This document shows positions 44,990 to 54,831 of a stretch of DNA of 64,000 nucleotides, in pieces (within the stretch, counting starts at the first letter, position 1; each line of letters opens with the position of its first letter). Where the stretch lies: NCBI GenBank assembly GCA_965225625.1, contig CBDDBH010000033.1, positions 310,001 to 374,000 of the forward strand, in the 5' to 3' direction. The notes beneath the pieces are model-generated. The model was not told the DNA's origin. It searched no databases and was given only the letters and a program-made list of their open reading frames with translations. Both the position numbers and the translations under genes were made by a program. The stretch comes from CBDDBH01 sp965225625 (GTDB lineage Bacteria > Pseudomonadota > Gammaproteobacteria > JADZEE01).

Positions 44990-46134
44990 CGCCGACCTGG
45001 GCCAGTTTGCGCCAGTGCCAACACAGCCTGCGCCGCGCGCTCATTCGCGCCGCGGCGCAGATTGCGATGCGCTGCATCGAACTCCTGCAACATCGCAGTG
45101 GCCTTTTCTGGATTTCGCAACCACGTTGTCAGTTGTTGCGCCATGGGCTCGGCCACCATATCAGCCTGTACGAATTCCGGGACCAGCGCGCGTCCTGCCA
45201 AAACGTTTGGCATACATATATAGGGTATCCGTATTAATGCCCGGATCACCCAGTAACTCAGCCAGGCGACCCGATAAGCAACTACCATAGGGCGTTTGTG
45301 CAGCATTGTTTCCACCGCTGCCGTCCCTGAGGCGGTCAGTACTACGTCCGCCGCGCTCAAGACTTCATGTGCCCGCCCGTCCACCATGTGGACATCGATT
45401 TTTTCCGACCTGGCTGCCAAAGCGCTTCGAAACAACGTGGCAAGGGCATCGTTTACGACCGGTACAGCACATTGCAGTCCAGCCACGGTCTGGGTGCACA
45501 AAGCCGCGGTTTCAATGAAGGTCGACGCGTGTTGCTGCATCTCGGAAGCGCGGCTACCGGGCAGTAGCGCCAATACGGGCTGGTCCTGTGCAAGCCCCAG
45601 GGATTTACGTGCCGCTTGGCGATCCGTCGCATCAGGGATTTCATCCGCCAGTGGATGACCGACAAATACCGCCGCGACGTTACGCTCGCGGTAATACCCT
45701 TCCTCAAACGGGAACAGGGTCATTATCAGGTCGGTGGCGCGGGCAAGTTTACGTACCCGACCCTCGCGCCACGCCCACACGGTTGGGCTCACGTAATGTA
45801 CGGTCGGGATCCCCGCTTGTCGGCAACGCTCTTCGATGTCGAGATTAAAATCCGGCGCATCGATACCAACCAATACGTCCGGACGATTTTCTATCATGTA
45901 GTCGCCGATATCGCGCTGCATGCGTCGCAACGAGCGGTAATGCCGGAGCACTTCGACGATACCCATTACGGCGATGCGCTCACTCGGCAAAAACGCTTCG
46001 CAGCCAGCCTCACGCATTGCCGGTCCCGCCACCCCAGTGATCGTGACATCGGGACGCAACCGCCTTAACGCGGTAATCAATCCCGCTCCCAATCGATCTC
46101 CTGAAGGCTCTCCTGCAACGACGCCTATGCGCAG
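44986..46134 (-). CDS. lpxB: Lipid-A-disaccharide synthase LpxB, probable CTG start
   Basis: GT19 glycosyltransferase joining UDP-2,3-diacylglucosamine and lipid X. 382 aa from CTG 46134, exactly the E. coli length. Motifs: LRIGVVAGEPSGDRLGAG at the N-terminus, VAGPAMREAGCEA, MGIVEVLRHYR, VGIDAPDFNLDIE, VHYVSPTVWAWREGR, LLPGSRASEM. The essential GEPSGD loop lies between an in-frame TAA (46147-46149) and the first ordinary start (TTG 46092), and no ATG, GTG or TTG lies between the stop and this loop. TAAGGAG is 8 nt before the CTG, so CTG is the best initiation codon. Confidence 0.92.
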   Translation of the reverse strand: MRIGVVAGEPSGDRLGAGLITALRRLRPDVTITGVAGPAMREAGCEAFLPSERIAVMGIVEVLRHYRSLRRMQRDIGDYMIENRPDVLVGIDAPDFNLDIEERCRQAGIPTVHYVSPTVWAWREGRVRKLARATDLIMTLFPFEEGYYRERNVAAVFVGHPLADEIPDATDRQAARKSLGLAQDQPVLALLPGSRASEMQQHASTFIETAALCTQTVAGLQCAVPVVNDALATLFRSALAARSEKIDVHMVDGRAHEVLSAADVVLTASGTAAVETMLHKRPMVVAYRVAWLSYWVIRALIRIPYICMPNVLAGRALVPEFVQADMVAEPMAQQLTTWLRNPEKATAMLQEFDAAHRNLRRGANERAAQAVLALAQTGPGRR

Positions 46135-46177
46135 CCTGCGTTCTCCTTAATCGACGTAGTTAGCTCGAATATTGCAC

Positions 46178-46197
46178 CAAGCGTCGTCCGACGCTTG
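46178..46197. repeat. Perfect inverted repeat between lpxA and lpxB
   Basis: CAAGCGTCG and CGACGCTTG, 9-bp arms, separated by 2 nt (8-bp stem with a 4-nt loop in RNA). No T-run follows, so it is more likely an RNA processing, attenuation or stability element than a full terminator. It lies 44 bp upstream of the lpxB start in a 106-bp gap. Confidence 0.5.
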
Positions 46198-46240
46198 CGC
46201 GGCCCCCGTTCGAATCGCTGCGCCAGATGAAAATCACGCA

Positions 46241-47014
46241 TCAGCGCACAATTCCACGGTGCGAGTCCTGAATAAAATCAATCAAACGCCCGACTTCGCT
46301 GCACTCGGCTGTCATCTCAGATATTTGCGTTAAGGCTGCAGCCAGATTCAGGTTGCGACGGTACAAAATCTTGTAAGCGCGTCGCAGCATACTGATGGTC
46401 TCGGGATCGAATCCGTGGCGCCGCAGCCCTTCCCGGTTCAATCCATGCGCTGACGCGGTGTTGCCCGTAACAATGATAAAAGGTGGTACATCCTTCACGA
46501 TAATTGAAGCAATGCCGGTGAAACTGTACGCGCCAACCCGGCAGAACTGGTGCACGCCCGTAAATCCGCCCAAGGTCACATGGTCCTCAATGAACACGTG
46601 CCCGGCAAGCGTGGCGTTATTGGCGAAAACCGTGTGGCTGCCCACCTGGCAATCGTGGGCAATATGGCAATAGCCCATAAGCCAATTGTCATCTCCCACG
46701 CGTGTAACGCCGCCGCTGGCAACCGTGCCTCGATTAATGGAGCAGTATTCGCGGATTACATTGCCGTTGCCTATTTCGAGCTGGGACCCGGCTTCGCCTT
46801 GGTATTTTTTGTCCTGAGGGTCATCACCAATTGAGCAAAACGGGAAAATTCGGTTGTTAGCGCCGATACGTGTGGGTCCTCGCACGACGACATGCGGACC
46901 GATGTTAGTGTCGTTGCCTATTACAACGCCGGCGTCGATGATGCTCCAGGGGCCTACGGATACATTGCTGCCAAGCACGGCGTCGGGGTGAATAATGGCC
47001 TGCGGATCGATCAA
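46241..47014 (-). CDS. lpxA: UDP-N-acetylglucosamine acyltransferase LpxA
   Basis: 257-aa left-handed beta-helix enzyme, first step of lipid A synthesis. Hexapeptide repeats throughout the N-terminal two-thirds (IHPDAVLGSNVSVGPWSIID), catalytic His in MGYCHIAHDCQVG, GGFTGVHQFCRVG, and the helical C-terminus. The start is TTG 47014, overlapping the fabZ stop (TTGA), with GGAGG 8 nt upstream. Confidence 0.96.
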   Translation of the reverse strand: MIDPQAIIHPDAVLGSNVSVGPWSIIDAGVVIGNDTNIGPHVVVRGPTRIGANNRIFPFCSIGDDPQDKKYQGEAGSQLEIGNGNVIREYCSINRGTVASGGVTRVGDDNWLMGYCHIAHDCQVGSHTVFANNATLAGHVFIEDHVTLGGFTGVHQFCRVGAYSFTGIASIIVKDVPPFIIVTGNTASAHGLNREGLRRHGFDPETISMLRRAYKILYRRNLNLAAALTQISEMTAECSEVGRLIDFIQDSHRGIVR

Positions 47015-47460
47015 CGATCAACCTCCATCTTCGTCGTCATAAATTCGGCGGTCGATACAACGACACCGTCGACGCTGGCAACGCCTGAGAATCGATAAAT
47101 ATCACGAATCCGCCGTTGCAGCTGAACTTCCACGCGAAGCTGATCGCCCGGTTCGACTGGTCGCTTGAAACGTGCCTTATCGACGCCAACCAGGTAATAC
47201 ATAACGCTATCTTCTGGTTTTCGCTGCAGCGAGTAGAACGCCAGCAAACCAGTTGCCTGCGCCATGGCTTCCAGTATCAATACCCCCGGCATTACCGGTC
47301 GGGTCGGAAAATGGCCATTGAAAAACGGCTCGTTGTAACTGACGTTCTTTATCGCTACCAGAGATTCGTTCGCCGTGCAGTCGAGCACCTTATCGACCAG
47401 CAGGAACGGATAGCGGTGCGGCAGCAGTTCCAGCACCTTGTGGATATCCATCTCTAGCAT
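47011..47460 (-). CDS. fabZ: 3-hydroxyacyl-ACP dehydratase FabZ
   Basis: 149-aa hot-dog fold dehydratase of fatty acid synthesis. Signature LLPHRYPFLLVDKVLD with the catalytic His, FNGHFPTRPVMPGVLILEAMAQ with the catalytic Glu. ATG 47460 chosen: GGGGAG lies 8 nt upstream. Lies between lpxD and lpxA in the normal order. Confidence 0.96.
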   Translation of the reverse strand: MLEMDIHKVLELLPHRYPFLLVDKVLDCTANESLVAIKNVSYNEPFFNGHFPTRPVMPGVLILEAMAQATGLLAFYSLQRKPEDSVMYYLVGVDKARFKRPVEPGDQLRVEVQLQRRIRDIYRFSGVASVDGVVVSTAEFMTTKMEVDR

Positions 47461-47534
47461 CGACAATTCTCCCCGGTACTACCGGTAAACATTGTGTTCG
47501 TGTCGCCGTCCCTGGATTTCCAGCCGCTAAGGTT

Positions 47535-48518
47535 TTATTCCTTGCGAGCAGTCATACGATGTAGCGCCGCTACAGTACGCCGCCACACCCGTGCTTCGCG
47601 GCTGGGCCAACCGCCGGAATAGACGCCGGCCTCGGTAATCGACTTGGTGACAAGACTCATGCCGGTAATCGTAACGTCATCAGCAATTTGCAGGTGCCCG
47701 GCGAGGCCCACGCTGCCACCAATCTTACAACGTCGGCCAATCTCAACACTGCCCGAAATGCCCGCGCAACCGGCAATGGCCGTGTCGGCGCCAATCCGAA
47801 CGTTGTGGGCAATCTGCACGAGATTGTCTATTTTCACACCGTCTTCGATGACCGTGTCGCCCAATGCGCCGCGGTCTATTGTCGTGTTTGCGCCGATCTC
47901 AACGTTGTCACCGATCTCCACTGAACCCAGCTGAGGTATCTTAAGCCAATGCCCGTCCTCAGGCGCGTATCCAAATCCATCAGCACCGATAACGGCGCCC
48001 GGATGAATGACGCAGTTGCGCCCGATGGTAATACGCGCGCCAATTGCCACGTTGGCATGTAAACAGGTTTGCGTACCAATGTTGGCGCCCGTTCCTATTA
48101 CGCACCCAGGTCCGATCCGAGCGCCATCGCCAACCTGGACATCGTCCTCCAACGTGGTGTTTGCACCAATCATCGCGCTCGCAGCCAGTTGTGCATTGGC
48201 GCCGATGGTGGCCGTACTATGAATACCAGGCTTAACAGCCGCCAAAGGATGTAAAGCCACGGCGGCCTTGGCATACCCCAGATAGGGATCGGCAACAATC
48301 AGGGCGTTGGCGGAGCAATCCTGCGCATCTTGTGCAGACAAGATCACTGCGGTGGCCTGTGTTTGCGCCAGATATTCCCGATATTTGGAATCGAGAAGAA
48401 AAGAAACGTCGCCGGATTCTGCTGTGTCCAACGCCGCAACCCGGTGAACGCGAGCATCTGCATCACCCCTTAACGTTGCGCCCAACTGCTTGGCAAGTTC
48501 AGCGAGAGTTAACGTCAT
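47535..48518 (-). CDS. lpxD: UDP-3-O-(3-hydroxyacyl)glucosamine N-acyltransferase LpxD
   Basis: 327 aa. N-terminal uridine-binding domain (LAELAKQLGATLRGD, VSFLLDSKYREYL), then hexapeptide beta-helix (VQVGDGARIGPGCVIGTGA, DGFGYAPEDGHWLKIPQLG), catalytic His in QIAHNVRIG, and a C-terminal helix. Third step of lipid A synthesis. ATG 48518. Confidence 0.96.
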   Translation of the reverse strand: MTLTLAELAKQLGATLRGDADARVHRVAALDTAESGDVSFLLDSKYREYLAQTQATAVILSAQDAQDCSANALIVADPYLGYAKAAVALHPLAAVKPGIHSTATIGANAQLAASAMIGANTTLEDDVQVGDGARIGPGCVIGTGANIGTQTCLHANVAIGARITIGRNCVIHPGAVIGADGFGYAPEDGHWLKIPQLGSVEIGDNVEIGANTTIDRGALGDTVIEDGVKIDNLVQIAHNVRIGADTAIAGCAGISGSVEIGRRCKIGGSVGLAGHLQIADDVTITGMSLVTKSITEAGVYSGGWPSREARVWRRTVAALHRMTARKE

Positions 48519-48711
48519 CGTGCCCAGCGCGGAGCACGCCGACCCCGCCGGTGTTGTTTATGGCTAAGCCGCATAAGGCGTTACAGAGCGTACAGCACTC
48601 TCGCCACGGGGACCGCCGGAACGGAGCGGATACTTGAAATTTAGTAACTTGGCAGCTGCACCGGATTCGCATTCACACGGCATCGCAAGACGCCCCAGCG
48701 CAATAGATAAA

Positions 48712-49242
48712 CTAACCGCCAGCGCCGCCAAAATCAACTTTCAGTCGATCGACTACCTTAGGGGTCAAATCGACTTTACCGCTGGCGTAAATTACGCCCT
48801 CGCCCACGATTAAGTCATACTTGTCTTCGCGAGCGACTTTTTGAATGGCTTCTACAATCTGACGCTGGATCTTGCCGAACTCTTCATTGCGCCGAAAATT
48901 GACGTCCTCGCGAAACTCATCCTGGTCACGCTTTAATTCCCGCTTTCTGGAAACGATGTCGCGCTCCAGCTTGGAGCGCTCGCTTTCGCTCATGATCGCC
49001 GCATCTTTGCCGAGGCGGTCTTGCAACTGTTTTACTGTTTTCTGGTCTGCGACCAACTGCCGGTCGCGCGCGGCAAACTCTTTTTCAAGCGCCTTGCGGG
49101 CGACTTCGGCCTGCGGCGCCCCCTCAAGGACCTTCATGACGTTCACCACGCCAATTCGATAATCTTCTGCAAAAATCGGCGTAGTTACACCGAACATAAG
49201 CAGCACTATGAGACAGTAGTTAAACGTTCTCGCCAATTTCAA
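48712..49242 (-). CDS. skp: Periplasmic chaperone Skp/OmpH
   Basis: 176 aa. Signal peptide ending TPIFAEDY, then the Skp fold: short strand IGVVNVMKVLEGAP followed by long charged coiled-coil arms (KALEKEFAARDRQLVADQK to IQRQIVEAIQKVAREDKYDLIVGEGVIYAS). Escorts outer-membrane proteins to the BAM complex. Start appears to be TTG 49242 with GGAG 10 nt upstream; no ATG would keep a full signal peptide. Followed by lpxD, preceded by bamA across 226 bp. Confidence 0.92.
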   Translation of the reverse strand: MKLARTFNYCLIVLLMFGVTTPIFAEDYRIGVVNVMKVLEGAPQAEVARKALEKEFAARDRQLVADQKTVKQLQDRLGKDAAIMSESERSKLERDIVSRKRELKRDQDEFREDVNFRRNEEFGKIQRQIVEAIQKVAREDKYDLIVGEGVIYASGKVDLTPKVVDRLKVDFGGAGG

Positions 49243-49468
49243 GGCCTTGCTCCGTGTTTTGTCACAATATTGATGAAAAATCGGATTGCGATACTAACCC
49301 ATGGAACGGCATTTACACCAGTTTCAATGCATGCAGTTCGCATTGCTCATGCACCCTGGCAGCGTCCCGCTTTTGCATAGGTAACTCAAATTCAAGCTAA
49401 AATAACTCGCGCCATTGCCGCAACGCGAACGGTATTGAGATACGGCACCAGTCTTATTAGACCCGATT

Positions 49469-51793
49469 TCAGAAAGATGTTCCGAACGTAAACTGAAATT
49501 GTTGCGTTTCGTCACCTTGCCGTACTCTCCCATTCACGATTTCCGTCTCTTTCTGATAGTGGAATGGTTTGGAAATGCTCACGCTCAACACACCAAACGG
49601 CGATAGCCAGATACCGGAAATCCCCGTAGCCATCCGCATTTCGTCGATTGAAAATGAGTCATCGTTGGTGAAGACGTTACCGGCATCGATGAATCCCGTC
49701 ACCCGCACCGACTTCGTATCGGGCAGAAACGGCAGTGGAAGAATGATCTCCGCATTGCCGACCACCAGCAGATTACCGCCAACGGCGCGATTGAATTCAT
49801 CTTCGGGCCCTAGACTGTTTTCCTCATAGCCGCGCACCGAACGCGGTCCGCCGGCAAAGAAGTTCTCGAAAAACGGCAGTTCTGTGGTGTTGCCGTAGGC
49901 ATCTCCGTAGCCGGCACGGCCCTTAAGAAGGAAGGTGAAACTGCGCGTAATCGGGAAAAACCAGCGCGTGTCGTAGTCCACTTTGTAGTACTGAAGATCA
50001 CCACCGGGTACCGCTATCTCCGTGGTTATCCGATTCAATGAGCCGCGCGTTGGAAATAGCGAGCTGTTTCGCGTGTCGTAGGCAAACCCCGCAGTTAAGC
50101 GCAAAACATCGAAATTGTTGCCTTCCCGCTCAATGAAATCCCGGGTCGTGCTTGCGACAAAAAAGTTGGTGTCGAGTTTGGTTTTCTCGTAACTCCCGCC
50201 TGCACTGAGGTAACGGAATTCAGACACCGGCAGACCGAAGTTGACACCTAGGCTCAACGCACTCGAGTTATACCGTGTGATGTTTGCGTCACCGGAATCT
50301 GTTTCTTGAAAAGAGACCCTGTAGCCACGGCTGACACCATGGACGGACCAGTAGGGGTTGGTGTAACCCAGCACGAACTGCCGATTAATGCTGCTATTGT
50401 TGAATGCGAATTCCATCCGCGTGCCGCTGCCCAGAAAATTCTCCTGGGCGACGCTGGTGTTGAAGATCAGCCCCTGAGTCTGAGAGAAACCCAAGCCCAA
50501 AAGCAGGTTGCCTGACGGTCGCTCCGTTACGGTATAGTTAACGTCGACCTGGTCCGCGCTCCCCGGAACTGCTGGGGTTTCAACATTTACTTCGGTGAAA
50601 TAGCCGAGGCGGTTGAGCCTATCTTTTGAGCGTTCAACCTGAACGGTTGATATCCAGCCGCCTTCCAGTTGACGCAATTCGCGGCGCAATACCTCATCGC
50701 GCGTTTTCATGTTGCCGAAGAAATTGATACGTCGTACGTAAACGCGTTTACCAGGGTCAATGAAATAAGTGAGTGCGACCGTGCGATCGTCTTCGTTGAC
50801 CTCGGGGATTGCATTAACGTTCGCGAACGCATAGCCGTCCTCACCCAGGCGGTCCGTAATATTGGTGCTGCTATCGGTCACCAGCTTGCGCGAAAACACC
50901 ATGCCGGTGCGCGTGTAGACTCGCGGAAACAAATCCTCTTCCGGGGCGATCAATTCACCGGCCAATTTAACTTCGGACAAAATAAATTTTTCACCTTCCG
51001 TAACATTGATGGTGACGTAGACTTCAGTCTTGTCCGGGGTTATGGAAACCTGCGTGGAATCCACGGTGAAGTTGATATAGCCGGTATCCAGATAGAATGA
51101 GCGCAGCGCTTCCAAGTCACCGGAAAGCTTTTGCCGCGAATACTGATTGGACTTGGTGAACATCGAGATCAAGGTCGGACCCGTGAGCTCGAACTGCTTG
51201 AGCACTGTAGCATCGTTGTAGGCAGAATTGCCGACAATATTGATCTGCTTGATCTTCGCTGCCTTGCCTTCAGAGATATCCAAGGCGATGGCGACCCGAT
51301 TTCCGGGCATACGGGTGAGCGTTGTTTCGATCTTGACCCCGTATTTGCCTTGCGCGTAATACTGGCGCCGTAGTTCCTGCTCGACCTTGTCGAGCTTGGA
51401 CTGGTCAAAGACTTCACCCACGGCGAAATCGATTTCTTTCAAGCCTTCCAACAGATCGTCGGTCTTAATTCCTTTGTTACCCTCGAACGTGATGTCGGCT
51501 ATGGCTTCACGTTCCTGCAGCGAGATGACCAGAACGTTGCCGTCGCGCTTGAGTTGGATGTCGTCGAAGAATCCGGTTCTGAACAAAGCGCGCGCGGAAT
51601 CGCTGGACAGGCTGTCGTCAAAAACGTCGCCTACTTTAAGCGGTAGATAATTGAAGACCGTTCCAGCTGAGATGCGATTCAGACCTTCAACGCGAATATC
51701 CTCGATGACGAAGGACTCGACGGCCATCGCGATATCGAGAGTAAAGGCAAGAACGGCGCAAAACGTAGCGGTGCGCTTAAGAAAACCCGGCAT
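49469..51793 (-). CDS. bamA: Outer membrane protein assembly factor BamA
   Basis: 774-aa Omp85 protein: signal peptide, five POTRA domains (first begins FVIEDIRVEGLNRISAGTVF), and a 16-strand barrel with the L6 motif VRGYEE and a terminal FTFGTSF beta-signal. Inserts beta-barrel proteins into the outer membrane. ATG 51793. An unusually long 495-bp gap separates it from rseP. Confidence 0.97.
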   Translation of the reverse strand: MPGFLKRTATFCAVLAFTLDIAMAVESFVIEDIRVEGLNRISAGTVFNYLPLKVGDVFDDSLSSDSARALFRTGFFDDIQLKRDGNVLVISLQEREAIADITFEGNKGIKTDDLLEGLKEIDFAVGEVFDQSKLDKVEQELRRQYYAQGKYGVKIETTLTRMPGNRVAIALDISEGKAAKIKQINIVGNSAYNDATVLKQFELTGPTLISMFTKSNQYSRQKLSGDLEALRSFYLDTGYINFTVDSTQVSITPDKTEVYVTINVTEGEKFILSEVKLAGELIAPEEDLFPRVYTRTGMVFSRKLVTDSSTNITDRLGEDGYAFANVNAIPEVNEDDRTVALTYFIDPGKRVYVRRINFFGNMKTRDEVLRRELRQLEGGWISTVQVERSKDRLNRLGYFTEVNVETPAVPGSADQVDVNYTVTERPSGNLLLGLGFSQTQGLIFNTSVAQENFLGSGTRMEFAFNNSSINRQFVLGYTNPYWSVHGVSRGYRVSFQETDSGDANITRYNSSALSLGVNFGLPVSEFRYLSAGGSYEKTKLDTNFFVASTTRDFIEREGNNFDVLRLTAGFAYDTRNSSLFPTRGSLNRITTEIAVPGGDLQYYKVDYDTRWFFPITRSFTFLLKGRAGYGDAYGNTTELPFFENFFAGGPRSVRGYEENSLGPEDEFNRAVGGNLLVVGNAEIILPLPFLPDTKSVRVTGFIDAGNVFTNDDSFSIDEMRMATGISGIWLSPFGVLSVSISKPFHYQKETEIVNGRVRQGDETQQFQFTFGTSF

Positions 51794-52288
51794 GTTGTCT
51801 ATCGTTATAACCTGTCTACGCCCGTATCAGGTCGCTTTTTTTTAAAATGTCAGCCTTTATACAAGCCCGGCGGATGTACCAGCAGCCACCCTACCGAGAA
51901 AAGGCTCCAGCGTTGGCGCCATAAGGTAAACCATTAGCCCGTCAGCATCCAGTGCCAGCGCATCTAATACTCTGAATCAGTTGCAATTGCTTGCTACGAG
52001 CTTGCAATCGCCAAGCGCATGCATCGTCAAAGCAGCGCTCGTATAAGCCTCGCTGAGTTGACTCCAACCGTTGGCGCGACACCGAGTGTTACCTGCAATT
52101 ATCAGGCCTATTGATTGTAGAAATTTATATCTTATTGAAATATTTAATTATTCTGAAGATAACGGAACAAAACAAATATTAGCGCGACCTCGCTGAACCC
52201 TAGCTGAATCCGAATTTTAGTGCGCAATCGGCACAAAATTGCCGTCGCGGCGTTTCAACTAATACGGCGGCAGCCCCCAGGGCTGGGA
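51794..52288. other. 495-bp non-coding gap between rseP and bamA
   Basis: No coding frame is supported on either strand. It has a T8 run on the plus strand at 51836-51843 close to the bamA start, and a markedly AT-rich island at about 52111-52190. It should carry the bamA promoter; I could not find a convincing sigma-E site by eye. Confidence 0.5.
52271..52285 (-). terminator. Short hairpin just past rseP
   Basis: CAGCCC and GGGCTG pair around a 3-nt loop 4 bp after the rseP stop. There is no following T-run, so at most a weak terminator ending the rpsB-rseP operon. Confidence 0.25.
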
Positions 52289-53650
52289 CTACAAAATGCG
52301 CGCGAGATCGTTGTAAAAGGCCAATCCCATCAGTCCAAGTAACAGCACAAGACCGATCTGCTGACCAAACGCCTGGACGTTCTCGGACACTGGACGTCGG
52401 GTTACAAGTTCCATTGCGTAGTACAGCAGATGGCCACCGTCCAATAAGGGAATCGGTAATAGATTCAAGATACCGAGGCTGACACTCACGATCGCAAGAA
52501 ACGACAGGAATGCGGCCATGCCAATGCTCGCAGACTGCCCGGCGTACTGGGCGATACTGATCGGGCCACTCAGATTTTTTACCGAAGCCTCGCCAACAAT
52601 CATCTTGCCCAGTAGGCGCAAGGTCAAAATCGACATATCCCAGGTTTTAACGAACGCCTTGCCCAGAGCCGTCACTGGGGAGTAACGCTCGACACCGATA
52701 GCCAACTGCTCGATGTCGTCGGGATTCGCAACCATGGCACCTATGCGACCGATTTTGCGGCCATCGACGGTAACGAGTTCGGGTTCAATAACGAGGTCAA
52801 CCAACTCGCCACCGCGCGTAACTCGCGCTGTGAATGATTGTCCACCTCGCGCCTGAACGAACTCGACCCATTGACCCCAACTAACGATAGATACCCCGTC
52901 TGCCGAGATAACGGTGTCCCCCGGCTGTAGCCCCGCGCGCTCAGCGGCACCGCCGGCCAGCAGCTCACCTATCCCGGCCGGTAAGACAGGACGATAAGGC
53001 TTGAAGCCCAGTTTGTTGAACAAATCGCCACGCGTAATGTCATCGACATTGATGCCGGAAACATCGAGCACAACATCGCGATCCAGCGTACGCTCTGAGC
53101 GCATCGTGAAGGTGACGGTATCGCCATCGAGCACACGTGGAATCGTGGCATGTATCACGGTTTCCCATGTCGGCGTCGTTTCTCCGTCGACTGCGGTGAT
53201 TAGCTGCTCGCTCTGCAGTCCCGCATACTCGGCTAGCGAGCCTGGTTCAACCTCACCGATCCGCGGCTGCAATCCGGTAACCCCAACCATATACATCAGC
53301 CAATAGGCGAGGATGGCAAACGCAAAATTTGCAAGCGGACCGGCAACCACAATTGCTGTGCGCGTCGTCAATGTCTGGCGATTAAACGCACGTCGCAATT
53401 CGTCCTGGCGCACCGGACCTTCACGCTCGTCGAGCATTTTGACATAGCCGCCCAACGGCACAGCGGCCACTACGAACTCGACCTGATCGCGGCCTAGTTT
53501 GCGACGCCACAGCGGTCTACCAAAACCGATCGAAAAGCGAAGAATTTTTACGCCCAGCTTTCTTGCAACCCAGAAATGACCAAACTCGTGAATGACCACC
53601 AGCAAACCAAGCGCGACGAGAAACGACGCCAGTGTGTGAAGTAACTGCAT
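52289..53650 (-). CDS. rseP: Site-2 protease RseP
   Basis: 453-aa inner-membrane zinc metalloprotease that cleaves RseA in the sigma-E envelope stress cascade. Zinc motif HEFGH near residue 21, two PDZ domains (VEPGSLAEYAGLQSEQLITAV and AERAGLQPGDTVISADG), and the third ligand region LLPIPLLDGGHLLYY. ATG 53650 overlaps the dxr stop by 4 bp; TTG 53653 is possible. Confidence 0.96.
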   Translation of the reverse strand: MQLLHTLASFLVALGLLVVIHEFGHFWVARKLGVKILRFSIGFGRPLWRRKLGRDQVEFVVAAVPLGGYVKMLDEREGPVRQDELRRAFNRQTLTTRTAIVVAGPLANFAFAILAYWLMYMVGVTGLQPRIGEVEPGSLAEYAGLQSEQLITAVDGETTPTWETVIHATIPRVLDGDTVTFTMRSERTLDRDVVLDVSGINVDDITRGDLFNKLGFKPYRPVLPAGIGELLAGGAAERAGLQPGDTVISADGVSIVSWGQWVEFVQARGGQSFTARVTRGGELVDLVIEPELVTVDGRKIGRIGAMVANPDDIEQLAIGVERYSPVTALGKAFVKTWDMSILTLRLLGKMIVGEASVKNLSGPISIAQYAGQSASIGMAAFLSFLAIVSVSLGILNLLPIPLLDGGHLLYYAMELVTRRPVSENVQAFGQQIGLVLLLGLMGLAFYNDLARIL

Positions 53651-54831
53651 CAATGGGCTACCGCGGCTATTGCCTGTTTCACGTATTTTCGGGCCGCATC
53701 ATCGTCTGACAGTATCACGTCCAGTAATGTTGCGTCATGGTGCTCAACGCCGTTGAGAGTGGCTTCGATAAGGCCCGCAATATCGGTAAACGCAATCTGG
53801 CCATCGAGGAAGGCGGCAACCGCGACTTCGTTCGCGGCGTTGAGAATGGCAGTCGCGGTGCCGCCGACGCTCAGCGCCTCGCGTGCCAGTCGCAAACAGG
53901 GGAATCGTTCAATATCGGGCGGTTCGAACTCCAGTCGTGCTACGTCGGTAAGATTCAAGCGCTCCACGCCAGACGGCATTCGCTGCGGCCAGGCCAGCGC
54001 GTAGGCGATTGGCGTACGCATATCCGGATTGCCGAGCTGGGCCAGCAACGAACCGTCAGCGTACTCGACCAGTGAATGAACCACACTCTGAGGATGGATA
54101 ACGACGTCGACCTGGTCTTGCGTAGTGTTGAACAACCAACACGCTTCAATTATCTCCAGACCTTTGTTCATCATGGTGGCGGAATCAACCGATATCTTGC
54201 GTCCCATGACCCAGTTCGGATGCGCACAAGCCTGCGCGGGCGTAACGTCGGCGAGGTCCTGCACACTCATTGTTCGAAAGGGACCGCCGGACGCCGTCAA
54301 CACAATACGCGTTACCCCGACCTTCGCCAGACCGTTTTCAAAATTGCTGGGCATGCATTGGAACACCGCGTTGTGTTCGCTGTCGATTGGCAGCAATTCG
54401 GCGCCGTTGTCGCGCACGGCATCCATGAACAATTGCCCCGACATTACCAGGGACTCCTTATTCGCCAGCATCACGCGCTTGCCGGCGCGCGCCGCCGCCA
54501 AGGTTGGCAACAAACCCGAAGCACCGACTATACCTGCCATCACATAGTCGGTAGCAGGTAGTTCGCAAACTCTACTTAATTCCTGCGGCCCCGCGAGCGC
54601 TTGCGTTTTGAGTCCTGCGCCTACCAATCCATCGTGCAATTTATCGGCCAGGGATTGGTCGGCAATGACGGCGTAATCCGGCTTATGCTCGATGCACTGA
54701 TTAAGCAGTGAATCGACGTTGCGATTTGCCGTCAACGCCACAATCCGATATCGCTGTGGGTAGCGCGCGGCGACGTCGAGCGTGTTAACACCGATTGTCC
54801 CGGTCGCACCGAGTATCGTCAGTCCAATCAA
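53650..54831 (-). CDS. dxr: 1-deoxy-D-xylulose-5-phosphate reductoisomerase
   Basis: 393 aa, MEP isoprenoid pathway. NADPH motif GATGTIGVNTLDV, LANKESLVMSG, metal/substrate region PIDSEHNAVFQC, TASGGPFR, HPNWVMGRKISVDSATMMNKGLE. The start is TTG 54831, overlapping the cdsA stop; no other start keeps the Rossmann motif. Confidence 0.97.
   Translation of the reverse strand: MIGLTILGATGTIGVNTLDVAARYPQRYRIVALTANRNVDSLLNQCIEHKPDYAVIADQSLADKLHDGLVGAGLKTQALAGPQELSRVCELPATDYVMAGIVGASGLLPTLAAARAGKRVMLANKESLVMSGQLFMDAVRDNGAELLPIDSEHNAVFQCMPSNFENGLAKVGVTRIVLTASGGPFRTMSVQDLADVTPAQACAHPNWVMGRKISVDSATMMNKGLEIIEACWLFNTTQDQVDVVIHPQSVVHSLVEYADGSLLAQLGNPDMRTPIAYALAWPQRMPSGVERLNLTDVARLEFEPPDIERFPCLRLAREALSVGGTATAILNAANEVAVAAFLDGQIAFTDIAGLIEATLNGVEHHDATLLDVILSDDDAARKYVKQAIAAVAH

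Noticed and set aside
46090..46092. TTG 46092 as the lpxB start
   Set aside because: It would delete the conserved GEPSGD loop, which is present in frame upstream with a good Shine-Dalgarno.
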